A model generated the notes under the pieces. It worked only from the letters and a program-made list of their open reading frames with translations, had not been told where the DNA came from and did not search any database. This document shows positions 25,626-37,000 of a DNA stretch of 64,000 bases, in pieces (position 1 is the first letter of the stretch; every line of letters starts with the position of its first letter). A program made the translations under genes and the position numbers. Source of the DNA: JAWPMT01 sp965267435 (GTDB lineage Bacteria > Bacteroidota > Bacteroidia > Cytophagales > Cyclobacteriaceae); NCBI GenBank assembly GCA_965267435.1, contig OZ253960.1:5642001-5706000 (forward strand). Direction: 5' to 3'.

Positions 25626-27674
25626 ATGGATAACTCTTTCATAGTACTTCAGGAGGCGAACTGGTGGCTGATCCTTGCGGCCGTTGTCGCTGCGGTTTTT
25701 GCTGTTGTGGCCTATTGGAGAGTTTCCTACCCATGGTCTGCGCGTTTCTCCGTCCTGCTAGGCATGCTCCGTTTTGTCGGGGTATTTCTGGTTTTGTTTC
25801 TGCTGACCAATCCACTCTTGCGGCAGCTTCAGAATCAGACTGAGGCGCCAGTAGTGGCCATCGTGTATGACAACTCTACGTCCGTGTCGCTGATGACGGA
25901 CTCTGTGCTGTTGCAGAACCTGGAGGGTCGATTACAGTCCTTGCAGGGCAACCTGGAAGACCAGGGAGTGGAGTCCTACTTCTATACACTGGAGGGCCAG
26001 GAGTCCGCGATGAGCCTGAGCAATGATGAGTCCCGCTCGAACCTGTCAGCAACACTCACATCTGTTACAGAGGCATTCGAGGGGCGCAATCTGGCAGGCA
26101 TGATCTTCATGTCTGATGGCATCTATAACCGTGGCGTTTCGCCCACGTATCTGAACTACCCCAAGCCCGTGTTTACAGTGGGGCTGGGTGATACGGTCAA
26201 GGCCAAAGACATCGCTATCCAATCGGTGAAGACCAACGCCGTGGCTTATCAGGGCAACCAGTTCCCAGTAGAAATAGTACTGGACCAGGAAGGCTATGAC
26301 GGTGAAGAGAAAGAAGTACGTCTCAGCCGTCGCGGCGAGACCCTTGAGTCGCAACGCATCACAGATGAACGCAAGGTTTCCTTCTTTGTGGAGGCCACAG
26401 AGCCGGGACTTGGACGATATACCGTGACTATTTCCCGGATGGAGGATGAGACTTCTTACCAAAACAACAGCTACGACTTCTACGTCGATGTGATCGAAGG
26501 TCGGGAGCGGATATTGATCATGGCACCAGCGCCTCACCCGGATATCAGCGCGATTAGAAATGCTCTGGCGCGTTCTGAGAACTACGAGATAGAGCTACAC
26601 ATCCCCGGCCTGACGAAAGATCAGCCGTCGGGAGAGTACGATGTCGTCATAGAGCATGATGCCTTTTCGGCCAGGTCCCCGCAGGTGGAGTTGCAGGGCA
26701 ATCCCGCGCGATGGTACATACTGGGGTTCCGGTCGAAGTTGGCAGATCTGCCCCTGATCACCGGCGTGGAGGTCACACAGGAAAGCAATCAGCGCGACAA
26801 CGTGAAGGCTTCCTTCAATCCAGTCTTCTCTGCCTTTGACCTGGGTAGCGATGACGTTGATATATTCTCGAAGTACCCGCCCATTTCTGTGCCTTTCGGA
26901 GAGTATGCCCTTTCCGGTCCGGTACAGGTACTTATTTATCAGCAGGTAGGCAGTATTGTCACTAAACGTCCTTTGTTGTCGGTTTTTGATGATGGATCTG
27001 AGAAGTCGGCATTCCTCGCAGGCGAGGGTTTTTGGCAGTGGCGGATCCTGGAAGGCATCGAAAATGGCGATAGCAAGAACTTCGATGAAATGGTTCAAAA
27101 GCTCACACAGTTTTTGAGCGTGAAGGCCGACAAACGGAAATTCCGTTTTCAGCCACGGAAGAGTTCCTTTGACGAAAACGAGGCGGTGGAGTTTGACGCT
27201 GAACTTTATGATGCCATCTATGAGCGTGTGTACAACAACAAGATCGATATCACCATCAACAATGAAGAGGGTGAGAGTAGGACATTCGAATACTTTCCAT
27301 CGGAAGCTGATGGAGGGTTCAATATGGGTGCGACAGCACCCGGTGTATATCGATTCACTGCCACTACCAATTATGGAGGCGAGCGGTACACGAGTAGCGG
27401 GGAATTGCTGGTGCGTCGTATAAATCTCGAGAGTCTCAATCTGACCGCTGACCATGATGTCTTAAGGGAGATTTCCCGAAACAGCGGAGGGCGCTTTTAT
27501 GGCGCTGATGACATCGCCGAACTCGATGGCGTTATAGAGGAGTTGGAGCCGCGGGGAGTCATCAGAACCTCTGAGAGTTACTTTCCGCTCGTCAACAGTT
27601 TGCTCATATTTCTCGCTGCGGTCGTGATTTTCACCTTGGAGTGGTTTCTGAGAAAATTCAATGGATCCTACTAG
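25626..27674 (+). CDS. Membrane-anchored von Willebrand factor A-like protein
   Basis: 682 residues. Two N-terminal TM helices (about 14-32 and 43-61), then an extracytoplasmic vWA-like domain with the MIDAS signature D-N-S-T-S at 82-86 and GMIFMSDGIYNRG. A beta-rich middle part follows, then a glutamine-amidotransferase-like region beginning ERILIMAPAPHPDISAIRNAL, a further beta domain, and a C-terminal TM (about 658-676). This is a common single-gene Bacteroidota architecture of unknown role, related to the BatA/BatB family. The last 14 bases overlap the regulator gene downstream. Confidence 0.8.
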   Translation: MDNSFIVLQEANWWLILAAVVAAVFAVVAYWRVSYPWSARFSVLLGMLRFVGVFLVLFLLTNPLLRQLQNQTEAPVVAIVYDNSTSVSLMTDSVLLQNLEGRLQSLQGNLEDQGVESYFYTLEGQESAMSLSNDESRSNLSATLTSVTEAFEGRNLAGMIFMSDGIYNRGVSPTYLNYPKPVFTVGLGDTVKAKDIAIQSVKTNAVAYQGNQFPVEIVLDQEGYDGEEKEVRLSRRGETLESQRITDERKVSFFVEATEPGLGRYTVTISRMEDETSYQNNSYDFYVDVIEGRERILIMAPAPHPDISAIRNALARSENYEIELHIPGLTKDQPSGEYDVVIEHDAFSARSPQVELQGNPARWYILGFRSKLADLPLITGVEVTQESNQRDNVKASFNPVFSAFDLGSDDVDIFSKYPPISVPFGEYALSGPVQVLIYQQVGSIVTKRPLLSVFDDGSEKSAFLAGEGFWQWRILEGIENGDSKNFDEMVQKLTQFLSVKADKRKFRFQPRKSSFDENEAVEFDAELYDAIYERVYNNKIDITINNEEGESRTFEYFPSEADGGFNMGATAPGVYRFTATTNYGGERYTSSGELLVRRINLESLNLTADHDVLREISRNSGGRFYGADDIAELDGVIEELEPRGVIRTSESYFPLVNSLLIFLAAVVIFTLEWFLRKFNGSY

Positions 27675-28644
27675 GCACTCAGGGCCTAAAGGTGCTGCTC
27701 GCGTTACCATAGCCTTTTACCTACCTCCGGAGGTACACATTCTGGATGCCTGCGGTCCTATCCATGTTTTTTACGAAGCACAAGAAATGGATGCCGCACT
27801 GGATATGCGTTTCATTTCGGTGGGATCGCGTGAAGTCGAGACAAGCAGTGGTCTGTTCTTCTCACAATTGGAAGACTATCGCTCTGTGGCATTGCAGAAG
27901 GGTGATTACCTGTTTATTCCGGGCTTGATCCATGAACTTTGGAACGACGACGACTTTCATCGCCAAAACGCCGACTTCTATACTTGGGTAAGGGAGATGC
28001 ACGAAGCTGGTGTGTACCTGGCGGCAGTATGTACAGGGAGCTTTGTGTTGGCAGAGACCGGCCTGCTCGATGGGCGGTCATGTACCACCCACTGGAGATA
28101 CCTGGACCGATTCACTGCGCGATTCCCCAAGACGCAGGCCATTGGCAACCGATTGTTTGTCGAGCAAGATCACATCTACACCAGTGCCGGTGTTACCTCT
28201 GGTATCGATTTGGCGCTGTACCTCGTCGAGCAATTATTTGGTAGCGCCTTGGCCCTGCGAGTTGCGCGGGAGGTCGTGATCTATTTCCGACGAGGGGAGG
28301 AGGATCCCCAGTTGAGTATTTTTCTGCAGTACAGAAATCATATCGATGACCGCATTCACCTGGTACAGGACATTATTAGCTCGCAATTGGAGGAGAAGCA
28401 TACGATTGAGGCCTTGGCGGATGAGGTGAACACCAGCCCGCGCAATTTGACCCGACTCTTCAAGAAAACCACAGGCGTGACCTTGGGAGAATACACGGAT
28501 CGACTGCGTCTGGAGAGGGCCCAGCAACTCTTGAAGGCAGGTCATAAGGTCGAGTATGTGGCACGGAAGATTGGCTATGTTGACAGCAACCAATTGCGTG
28601 CGGTACTGAAGAAACACGGCAAGCCTCTGCCGTCTGAGCACTGA
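27661..28644 (+). CDS. GlxA-type AraC-family regulator (DJ-1/PfpI + AraC HTH)
   Basis: 327 residues. N-terminal DJ-1/PfpI-like domain (about 12-200) with the nucleophile-elbow Cys124 in AAVCTGSFVLAE, TTHWRY and SAGVTSGIDLALYLVE. A C-terminal pair of AraC helix-turn-helix motifs follows (about 235-325: TIEALADEVNTSPRNLTRLFKK, EYVARKIGYVDSNQL). In this class the DJ-1 domain is a ligand sensor, usually non-catalytic. The gene starts inside the end of the vWA gene and is followed 89 bases later by a secreted paralogue of its sensor domain. Confidence 0.88.
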   Translation: MDPTRHSGPKGAARVTIAFYLPPEVHILDACGPIHVFYEAQEMDAALDMRFISVGSREVETSSGLFFSQLEDYRSVALQKGDYLFIPGLIHELWNDDDFHRQNADFYTWVREMHEAGVYLAAVCTGSFVLAETGLLDGRSCTTHWRYLDRFTARFPKTQAIGNRLFVEQDHIYTSAGVTSGIDLALYLVEQLFGSALALRVAREVVIYFRRGEEDPQLSIFLQYRNHIDDRIHLVQDIISSQLEEKHTIEALADEVNTSPRNLTRLFKKTTGVTLGEYTDRLRLERAQQLLKAGHKVEYVARKIGYVDSNQLRAVLKKHGKPLPSEH

Positions 28645-28676
28645 TCACTATGTCCTGATCCATCGCCTGGTTGTCC

Positions 28677-28707
28677 TTTGACATCGCTGGGCCTCCTTCT
28701 AGCTTTG
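28677..28707 (+). promoter_or_regulatory. Bacteroidota promoter TTTG-N19-TAGCTTTG
   Basis: The -33 element TTTG (28677-28680) and a perfect -7 box TAGCTTTG (28700-28707) are separated by 19 bases, the canonical arrangement. The transcript would start about 20 bases before the ATG at 28734. It gives the DJ-1-like gene its own promoter in addition to read-through from the regulator. Confidence 0.75.
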
Positions 28708-28733
28708 CGTTCAGATCAAAAACTCAAAATAGA

Positions 28734-29543
28734 ATGAAGTTTCCTTATTTCTTATTATTTGCCTTTGCCGTGGAGGTTGGGAGTAGTCAGCCGATGTTGG
28801 ACGATGAAGCTTATTATTGCCTTCCTTGTAACAGCCGTTGTGACTTGAAAGCCTACGCAGCGCCAGGCGACTGCGAGCATTGCGGCATGGAGCTGGTGTT
28901 ACAATCCAAAGAAGCAAGACAAGCAATGATGAAAAACCGAAAAACAGTGCTCTTCTACCTTCAGGATGGGGTGGAAGTGCTGGACTTTGCAGGACCGATG
29001 GAGGTCTTTGCTTATGCTGGGTATGAGGTGTTTACCGTCTCCAAGACGAAAGACCCCATCATTTCTCAGGGAATCCTCACCATCCAACCGGATTACAGTA
29101 TTGCGGATGCGCCGGAGGCGGAGATCATGGCTTTCTTCGGGGGCAATTCCAGTCGGGCCTCCAAGGACCAGGAGGTGGTGTCATGGGTAAAGTCCCGAAT
29201 TGAAGACACCGAGCTATTCTTTTCCGTCTGCACTGGTGCTTTCATTATGGGCGAGGCCGGACTTTTGGATAATCAGACCGTGACTACGTTTCACGACGCC
29301 ATCGACGGTTTGCGAGAGAGCTTCCCTAAAGCGAAGGTGCTGGACAATGTCAGGTTCGTAGACAATGGCGCTATCATCACCACGGCCGGGGTATCTGCGG
29401 GTATCGACGGAGCAATTCATTTGGTGCAGAGGTTAGACGGCGAGGAGATGGCGAAGCGTGTCATCGAGTACATGGAATACGACAACTGGCAACCCAATCA
29501 AGGCCTGATCCTAAATGACCAGTTGTTGAGTGATAAAAACTAA
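28734..29543 (+). CDS. Exported DJ-1/PfpI-like protein with N-terminal Cys-rich (zinc-ribbon/HMBD-like) domain
   Basis: 269 residues from the ATG at 28734 (an upstream ATG at 28671 would bury the signal and precede the promoter). Signal MKFPYFLLFAFAVEVGSS, then a small metal-binding domain with Cys29, Cys32, Cys36, Cys47 and Cys50 (YYCLPC, PGDCEHCGMEL). From about 70 on comes a DJ-1/PfpI domain with Cys166 in FFSVCTGAFIMGEAGLLD, FHDAIDGL and TTAGVSAGIDGAIHLVQ. The domain is a clear paralogue of the sensor half of the regulator encoded just upstream, but without DNA-binding part. A periplasmic sensor, chaperone or metal-handling role is possible; none is shown. Own promoter and terminator. Confidence 0.8.
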   Translation: MKFPYFLLFAFAVEVGSSQPMLDDEAYYCLPCNSRCDLKAYAAPGDCEHCGMELVLQSKEARQAMMKNRKTVLFYLQDGVEVLDFAGPMEVFAYAGYEVFTVSKTKDPIISQGILTIQPDYSIADAPEAEIMAFFGGNSSRASKDQEVVSWVKSRIEDTELFFSVCTGAFIMGEAGLLDNQTVTTFHDAIDGLRESFPKAKVLDNVRFVDNGAIITTAGVSAGIDGAIHLVQRLDGEEMAKRVIEYMEYDNWQPNQGLILNDQLLSDKN

Positions 29544-29559
29544 CCTATTTGCTGTTTTT

Positions 29560-29590
29560 AAGCGCTTGATCCATTTTCGGGCGCTTTTCT
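29560..29590 (+). terminator. Rho-independent terminator
   Basis: AAGCGC (29560-29565) pairs with GCGCTT (29581-29586), followed by TTCTCTT. It lies 16 bases after the stop of the DJ-1-like gene. Confidence 0.6.
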
Positions 29591-29616
29591 CTTGAGTAAT
29601 CCCTACAAGTAAAAAA

Positions 29617-29639
29617 GCCTGAATTCTTTGCATTCAGGC
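29617..29639 (-). terminator. Perfect 8-bp stem-loop with T-tract on the minus strand
   Basis: GCCTGAAT (29617-29624) pairs with ATTCAGGC (29632-29639); on the minus strand the stem is followed by TTTTTT. It has the form of a minus-strand terminator, although both neighbouring genes run on the plus strand. It may guard against antisense transcription. Confidence 0.4.
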
Positions 29640-29710
29640 CACTTCTCTATGATGTTCAGGAGGTTATCCCGCTGATTCATGCCGGGAGCATTCCCGTTGA
29701 ATATCCTTCA

Positions 29711-29742
29711 TTTGGCTGGACTGACGAATGGCTTTACATTGG
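29711..29742 (+). promoter_or_regulatory. Promoter TTTG-N20-TACATTGG
   Basis: TTTG (29711-29714) and TACATTGG (29735-29742, seven of eight to TAnnTTTG) are 20 bases apart. The ATG of the serine hydrolase gene lies 22 bases downstream. Confidence 0.5.
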
Positions 29743-29764
29743 TAGATTGCTTTAAGCCTGTGGC

Positions 29765-30874
29765 ATGCAAAGGATATTCGTCGTCCTGCTTCTCTTGCTC
29801 TTTGGGGCTTGTACGCCCTATCGGCTAATTACTCTGAATTTAGCTAATCAGGACGACTATAAGCGTTTCCCTAACAAGGTCATAGAGCCCTCCAAGAGTC
29901 AATGGCAGTTTGAGGATGAACTGCTGGCGGAGCATTCCCTTTTTGTGGACGCCTACTTCGGCAAGAAGCGCCGTAACATCCCTTTAGAAGAATTTCTTGA
30001 AAGCAGCAAGAACATCGCTTTCCTAGTCGTGAAGGATGACAAGGTGTTGTTCGAGCGCTATTCCCAGGGATACGATGCTGCGAGTCTTTTGACCTCTTTT
30101 TCGGTGGCCAAGTCTTTTGTGTCGGCATTGGTTGGCATAGCTATTGAAGAGGGGGCCATCGGCAGCGTCGAAGATCCTATCACAGACTACCTCCCCCGGC
30201 TGAAGGAGCGACCGGGGTTTGAAAAGATCAAAGTCAAGCACCTGCTGAACCACACAAGTGGGATCAAGTTCAATGAGAGCTATGTGAATCCCTTCAACAA
30301 TGATATTGCCCGATACTATTATGGTAGGGATCTCGATAAGTCGCTCAAGAAGCTGAAGATCGAGGAGGAGCCGGAAAAATCTTTCCACTATCACTCGGCC
30401 AACACGCAGTTGCTGGCATTAGTCTTAACGGAGGCCACGGGAGCATCACTCAGCGACTACTTCGAATCTCGCATCTGGTCCCGCATTGGCACCACCAATA
30501 AAGCCTTGTGGAGTACCTATGAAAAGGAGCCCATGGAAAAAGCCTTCTGCTGTGTCAATGCTGTGGCCAGGGACTATGCGAAGTTTGGCAAGTTGATGGC
30601 ACAGGGTGGCGTTTGGGATGGTGAAGAGATCATACCCTCCGGCTGGATCGAGCAGTCCATCAAGCTCGACAGGACGGCTGGCGGCATTTGGGGATATCAG
30701 AACCAGTGGGTGATGGGGCTCAAAGAATATGGCGACTTCATGGCCCAGGGTCTCTACGATCAGTACATCTACGTGATGCCCCGAAAGAAAATTGTCATCG
30801 TTTCCTTCAACTCTGCTCACATTCCCAAGACCAACTGGGAAGGTCGCTTCCGACAGGTGGTAGATCAGCTCTAG
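29765..30874 (+). CDS. Serine hydrolase lipoprotein (class C beta-lactamase-like fold)
   Basis: 369 residues. Lipoprotein signal ending FGAC with Cys16. The penicillin-binding/beta-lactamase-type domain (PF00144 family) has the S-x-x-K motif S113-V-A-K116 within LTSFSVAKSF, the KVKHLLNHTSGI segment typical of the family, and YHSAN in place of the usual Y-S-N. Members include esterases, D-peptidases and real beta-lactamases; sequence alone does not decide between them. Monocistronic with its own promoter. Confidence 0.88.
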   Translation: MQRIFVVLLLLLFGACTPYRLITLNLANQDDYKRFPNKVIEPSKSQWQFEDELLAEHSLFVDAYFGKKRRNIPLEEFLESSKNIAFLVVKDDKVLFERYSQGYDAASLLTSFSVAKSFVSALVGIAIEEGAIGSVEDPITDYLPRLKERPGFEKIKVKHLLNHTSGIKFNESYVNPFNNDIARYYYGRDLDKSLKKLKIEEEPEKSFHYHSANTQLLALVLTEATGASLSDYFESRIWSRIGTTNKALWSTYEKEPMEKAFCCVNAVARDYAKFGKLMAQGGVWDGEEIIPSGWIEQSIKLDRTAGGIWGYQNQWVMGLKEYGDFMAQGLYDQYIYVMPRKKIVIVSFNSAHIPKTNWEGRFRQVVDQL

Positions 30875-31045
30875 GCCAACGTAGTGCCGCTTTTCTGAAA
30901 ACGTAAGCGTTTATCATCATTTTTCACGTCGTTCATCGAAAAGCAATGGCGCATACGCGACACGTACAATCTTTTTTGGTAACTTTCTTAAGCCCAGTGC
31001 AACAACTATTGAAACGCTTCTCTTCATTGAAAAACAACTCTGTTC

Positions 31046-34000
31046 ATGCAACATTTTACTCATGTTCGCAACGCTGTGGCGTTTGCGGCAATTTTTTGCC
31101 TATGTGGCCAAAAGGCAAGTGCCAATGAGCTTGTAGCATTATTTAACGATCCCCCTGCGATCAACTCTACTTCTCCGGCCTCAGGAGGAACAAGTATTGA
31201 CGTCGCGAATTCATACTTCTATGTAGACTTCGATCGGGGGATGTACGATGGACCAGGGAAAATCCGACTGGTACATACGGCTACGGGTAATGTCATTGCC
31301 ATAACCTCTCCAAATGAGTACAATGACGGCTACACGGGTCATGACTTTAGGTTTGACGGCATTCTCATGGAACCGTCAACCACCTATCATATCGAAATTG
31401 ATAGCGATGCCTTCTATGATGGAAGCGGAATTTGGTTCAATGGCATTTCCTCAGAGACCGACTGGTCTTTTACCACGGAGGCGTCAGAAACGGATCCCCC
31501 ACTGACTGTGAGCTTGTTTCCAGAGGACTCGGCGACAGGGGTCGATGTCTATCTGGACTATCTCTACTTTCAATTCAATGAGCTGGTTAGAAGGTTGGAT
31601 GGCGAGATCAGGGTCTATCAGGAAGACAATAACAGCCTCGTCGTTACTGCACTTGTCTCTGAAACGAATTCCTATGAACAATTGCACTACATCTATTTCA
31701 CTGGACCACTTGCTCCAAGTACAACCTACCGTATAGAAGTAGATCCAGGCATCTTTGAAGATGGCTTCGGCAATCCGTTCGGAGGATTTAGTGGGACGTC
31801 CTGGGTATTTACGACCCAGGATCCTGAGACCGATCCTCCTGAGTATGTTACCAGTTTTCCCGGCAACGGGGAAGTTGGTGTCAGCGTTACAAGTAAGTCT
31901 TTTGGCCTCCAATTCAATGAAAGAGTTTCCTATGTTGAAGGGTTTGCTAATTTGTACAATACCGGTACGGGTGACTTGGTAGACGCCGCCACCTTTGAGA
32001 CATACAATCCCAATTCTAGTTGGCAGTATGTCAACTTCGATTTTAGTCAGCTATTGCCTTCCACAGAGTACCATGTGGAAGTGGATGCAGGTGCATTCTC
32101 CGACATTTTTGGGAATTTGTTTACTGGAATCAATGACAACACCGTCTGGTCTTTTACCACGCAGGATGCTGATTCTGATCGTCCCGTTGTAGTAAGTCTT
32201 GATCCGTCTCCCGGTGAATTGGGAATTGGCCTCGCTGGACCCACCAATAGTTTGAGTATTGGCTTCGATGAGGCTGTGGCCAGGGCCTCCGGTGAGGCCA
32301 GGTTGATCCATGCTGGAACGCAGGAAGTGGTGGCTACCACTACCTTCAATACCGACGACAACTATTTCACTTATCAATACTTCAATTTCACCGATCTGCT
32401 ACTGTCCCCGCTTACGACTTACTTTATCGAAGTTGACTCGGGTACTTTTGTAGATGCCTTTGGGAATACGTTTGAGGGTATCTACGGTGATTCAATTTGG
32501 TTTTTTACCACTCAGGATGCAGAGACTGATCCCCCCGTAGTCCAGAGCACTTACCCTTCTTTTGGGGAGACCAATATTGAGCTGAATCAGACCTGGTTCT
32601 CCATTTGGTTTGATGAAGGGACTACGGTAGTCGCTGGGGAGGCCCGATTGGTCAAGTCCTCAACAGGGGAAGTCCTCGGGTTTTCTGACGTTACATCCAA
32701 TGGGGGCACAGGTACTAATCAGGAATTTTTTATTAACCATGAGTTGCTGGAGCCGAGCACACAATATCACATTGAAGTTGACAATGGGGCTTATCAAGAT
32801 CTGTTCGGCAATGCTTTCCCTGGTTTCTCGGATGATACATGGAAGTTCTTCACGAAAGAAGCAGATACCATTCCCCCTGCTATCGCATACCTCGACCCTG
32901 AGGATGATGCCCAGGGTGTATCCATCGTCCGGTTGCAAAACAGCTTCACGCTCCAGTTCGATAAGCCGGTTACGTTGGTTTCCGGGGAGGCCAGGCTGAT
33001 TAAGACCAGTACTGGTGAGGTCATTTCCTCCATCCAGCTTCCAGACTATTATCCTCAACAGCAGTGGCAATACATCAACTTTCAATGGGACCTCATGCTG
33101 GAAATCGGGACAGACTATCACATAGAGGTGGATCCTGGATCTTACGTAGATGCGTTCGGCAACCTATTTGGAGGCATCTCAGATCCTGATATCTGGTCTT
33201 TCCGCACACAGGATCCCGAATCAATCCCTCCAGTGATAGCATTTAACTATCCACAAAATGGCGAGACAGGTATTTCAATCGGTCGCGCTTACAGTGAATT
33301 TACAATTGAGCTGGATGAGGTAGTCACCGCTGCAGGCGGCCAGGCACGATTGGTCGATGCGGTGACAGATGAGGTCGTCACCACCGCCACCATAGCACCG
33401 GATGAAAACCTCACGAAGTATCACTATCTGTACTTTGATGGGGTGTTGCTGGAGACACTCCATACTTACTATGTGGAGATAGATGCGGGAGCATTCGAAG
33501 ATGTCTTTGGTAATGCATTTCAAGGAATAGCAGGCAATAGCACCTGGTCCTTCACGACAAGCGGAACGGAGACGGACGCACCCATACTTACCTATGTGGA
33601 TCCCTCGGATGACAGGACCGGTCATCCCGTGGTAATAGAATATGGGTTTTCACTTGGCTTTGATGAGATTGTGACTCATGGAGCCGGGGAGGTCAGGATT
33701 GTAAAGACCTCCACCGGGGAGGTTGTTGCAACTGACAGGCCCAATGAGTATTATAACTACAAATCATATCAATGGGTGCCATTCAGTGGCACCATCCTCG
33801 AGCCTCTTACTGACTATCATGTCGAGATCGACGCTACGCTGTTCGTGGACGTTTTTGGTAATGCATTTGCCGGTATCTCGGATGAGACGACCTGGAACTT
33901 TACCACCGGAGAAGGCGACACTGATCCACCAGTGCTCGACTGGAGCACTCCACAGAATGGCTCCCAGGATGTGAGCATCGCTCAATTCTTAAGTCGCTCA

Positions 34001-37000
34001 ATGGACTTCCAATTTGATGAAGCCGTCACTTATGTCGGTGGCGAGGTGCGATTGATCGATTTGGCGACAGATGAAGTAGTTGGAACGGCCTCACCGAGTG
34101 GCGATAACCCAAATAGCCGCTGGCAATACGCCTACTTCAACAATCTGACACTGGCACCGAATACCACCTACTACGTTGAGATTGACGCCGGTGCTTATCA
34201 GGATCTGTTTGGAAATGCTTTCGCGGGAATTTCTGGTTCAGGTACGTGGTCATTTACCACTGAAGCACCGGACGAAACCATTCCCGTTATGACGCAATTG
34301 TCACCTGCAAATGGCAGTACCGGCGTGTCCATCGCGCAGCTCGGAGATTGGTTCAGGATAACTTTCGACGAATCAGTGAGGGATGCTGGTGGCCAAGCAC
34401 GCCTCGTGGAGTCCTCAAGTGGCACAACCATTACGCAGACTACCCTGGGAGTGGGGGATTATTTTGAGGATAGCAAGAGTATCTATTTCAACTTCGTACT
34501 GCTCGAGCCGTTGACCACTTACCATTTGGAGATCGACTCTGGGGCGTTTGTCGATGCTTTTGGAAACCCCTTTGCTGGCATCTCCGGCGATGAGGTGTGG
34601 TCATTCACGACCTCCGATGTAGAAACACAAGCGCCACAGATATCCTATACCTCTCCTGGTAACGGAGCGACGAATGTTTCTATAGCGGCGGCTGCGGAGG
34701 GATTCTATATAGAATTTGATGAGGCCGTCAGCTACAATGCTGGAAGCATGCGACTTGTAGAGACATCATCGGGCACGACAGTAGGTGTTGGAGAATCTTA
34801 TGATGATAATCGACCTAATAAGTGGGCGCATTACTATTTCCCGGACGTGATTCTTGCTCCGGCTACGGCCTATCATATTGAGATGGACCAGGGGTTATTT
34901 GTCGATGTTTTTGGTAATGAACTGGCTGCCATCTCAGATGAGACCAGTTGGTCCTTCACGACCCAGGCGACAGAGACGGATGTGCCAGTCATTGAATACC
35001 TGTGGCCCACGAACGGTGAGAGCAATGTGAGTATCGGCAGGCTGCGAAATGGTTTTAGTATTCAGTTCGATGAGGTTGTGACCACCAATCAGGGCAATGT
35101 GGAATTGGTGAAGACCAGTACCGGCGAAACAGTTGCTACGGCCTACTTGGGTAATGGACTCACGCGGTATCCGTACCTCTACTTTGACTTCGAGTTTCTT
35201 GAGCCATCCACGAAGTACCACTTCAGCATCGACTCCGCACTGTATCAGGACGTATTTGGCAATGCCTTCGAAGGGATCTCGGATACTACCACCTGGTATT
35301 TTGTGACCCAGGATCCTGACTCAGATGCACCGGAGATTGCGGATGTCTGGCCGTTCAATGGCAGCAACCAGGTGGAACTTGGTCTTTCAGAAGTTTCGAT
35401 GGAGTTTGATGAAGCAGTGTCCTACAATGGAGGAGAGGCCAGGCTGGTAAAAGCGGCGACGTCAGAAGTTGTGAAGACCTCAGGCCTCAATGACTTCTAT
35501 CCTGGTCAGTCCTATCAGTGGTTTTACTTTCCAAGCGGTCTTTTGGAACCAGAGACAGAATACTATATCGAAATGGACTCGGGAGCCTATGTCGATGGTT
35601 TTGGCAATGCATTTGAAGGTATTTCTGCAGGCTCCTGGAGTTTCACTACGCAGTCTGCTGAGACCGACAAGCCGCAGCTCCTTTATTCCTATCCTTACTC
35701 TAATCAAACGAATGTTGACTTGGGGCTCACCTATGTCTCATTTGAATTTGATGAACAAGTGCATCCGGCCGATGGAGAGGTCCGCGTCGTGGAGACGGCT
35801 ACCGGAGATGTAGTGATCCGGGAAAGGACAATCTCGTCTGATTATGCGTCGAGGTATCATTCGGTTCACCTGGATAGCCGACAGCTGCTGGATCCGGGCA
35901 CTCAATATCATATAGAGATGGATACCGCCACCTTCATTGATCTATTTGGCAATGAGTTTGATGGTGTATACGATGAGAGCTTGTCATTCACTACTAAGTC
36001 CGCGGAAAGTGATCCACCGCAAGTGGAATGGACCCAGCCGAGACCAGGAGAGACCGGCGTCTCCATTGGCGAGAGCTATTTTTCCATATCTTTTAATGAG
36101 GCTGTGCAACTGGGCAGCGGCGAGATCCGATTGGTGGAGACAGCAAGCGGAACGGTCATAGATGAGACTTCTCCGTACGACTACGGTCAGGCGGAAAGAT
36201 ACTTCGGCTTTGACTTTGGGAATATCACCTTGGAGCCCAATACCGGGTACCATATAGAAATTGACTCAGGTCTGTTCGTCGACGTGTTTGACAATGCATT
36301 CGCGGGAATCAGTGATGAGACCAGCTGGTCTTTCACTACGCAAGCTACAGAAACCGATCCACCGTTGATTACTTATAAGGAACCACGCAATAATGAGAGC
36401 GCTGTGCCAGTTTCGAGGAATTATTTCACCGTCTATTTTGATGAGCCTGTGCAAGGGGGATCCGGAGAGATCCGATTGATCAATAGCACGACCGATGAGG
36501 TAGTGAAGACGACCACCGCATCCAGTTGGGGTTCATCTCGATATCAGGGCTTCCAGTTCGATCAGGAGCTACTTGAGGCCTCGACTACCTACCATATAGA
36601 GATGGATAGTGGTGTATTTGTGGATGTGTTCGGGAATGACTTTATAGGAATTCATACAGGTAATACCTGGGCTTTCTCTACCGAGGCCTCGGATGGTGAT
36701 CCTCCGGTGATCAGTGAAACTTATCCTGACAATGGGGCTGAGGGTATCAATGTCACAAGGAAGTACTTCAATCTCGAATTTGATGAGGCTGTGCTGCCAC
36801 AAACAGGCGTGATAAGCCTGGTCGAAACAGGATCTGGCACTGTGGTGAGTACCACAACTCCTGATCAGTATGGAGCATCGTCATGGCAAGGATTCTACTT
36901 CTACGACGCGCCGTTGCTGGAACCCGGGACAGAATATCATATTGAAATGGATTCTGGCAGCTATGCTGATGCGTTTGGCAATGGCTTCGGTGGAATTTCA

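Noticed and set aside
26595..27455. 286-codon open frame on the minus strand
   Set aside because: Shadow of the vWA membrane-protein gene.
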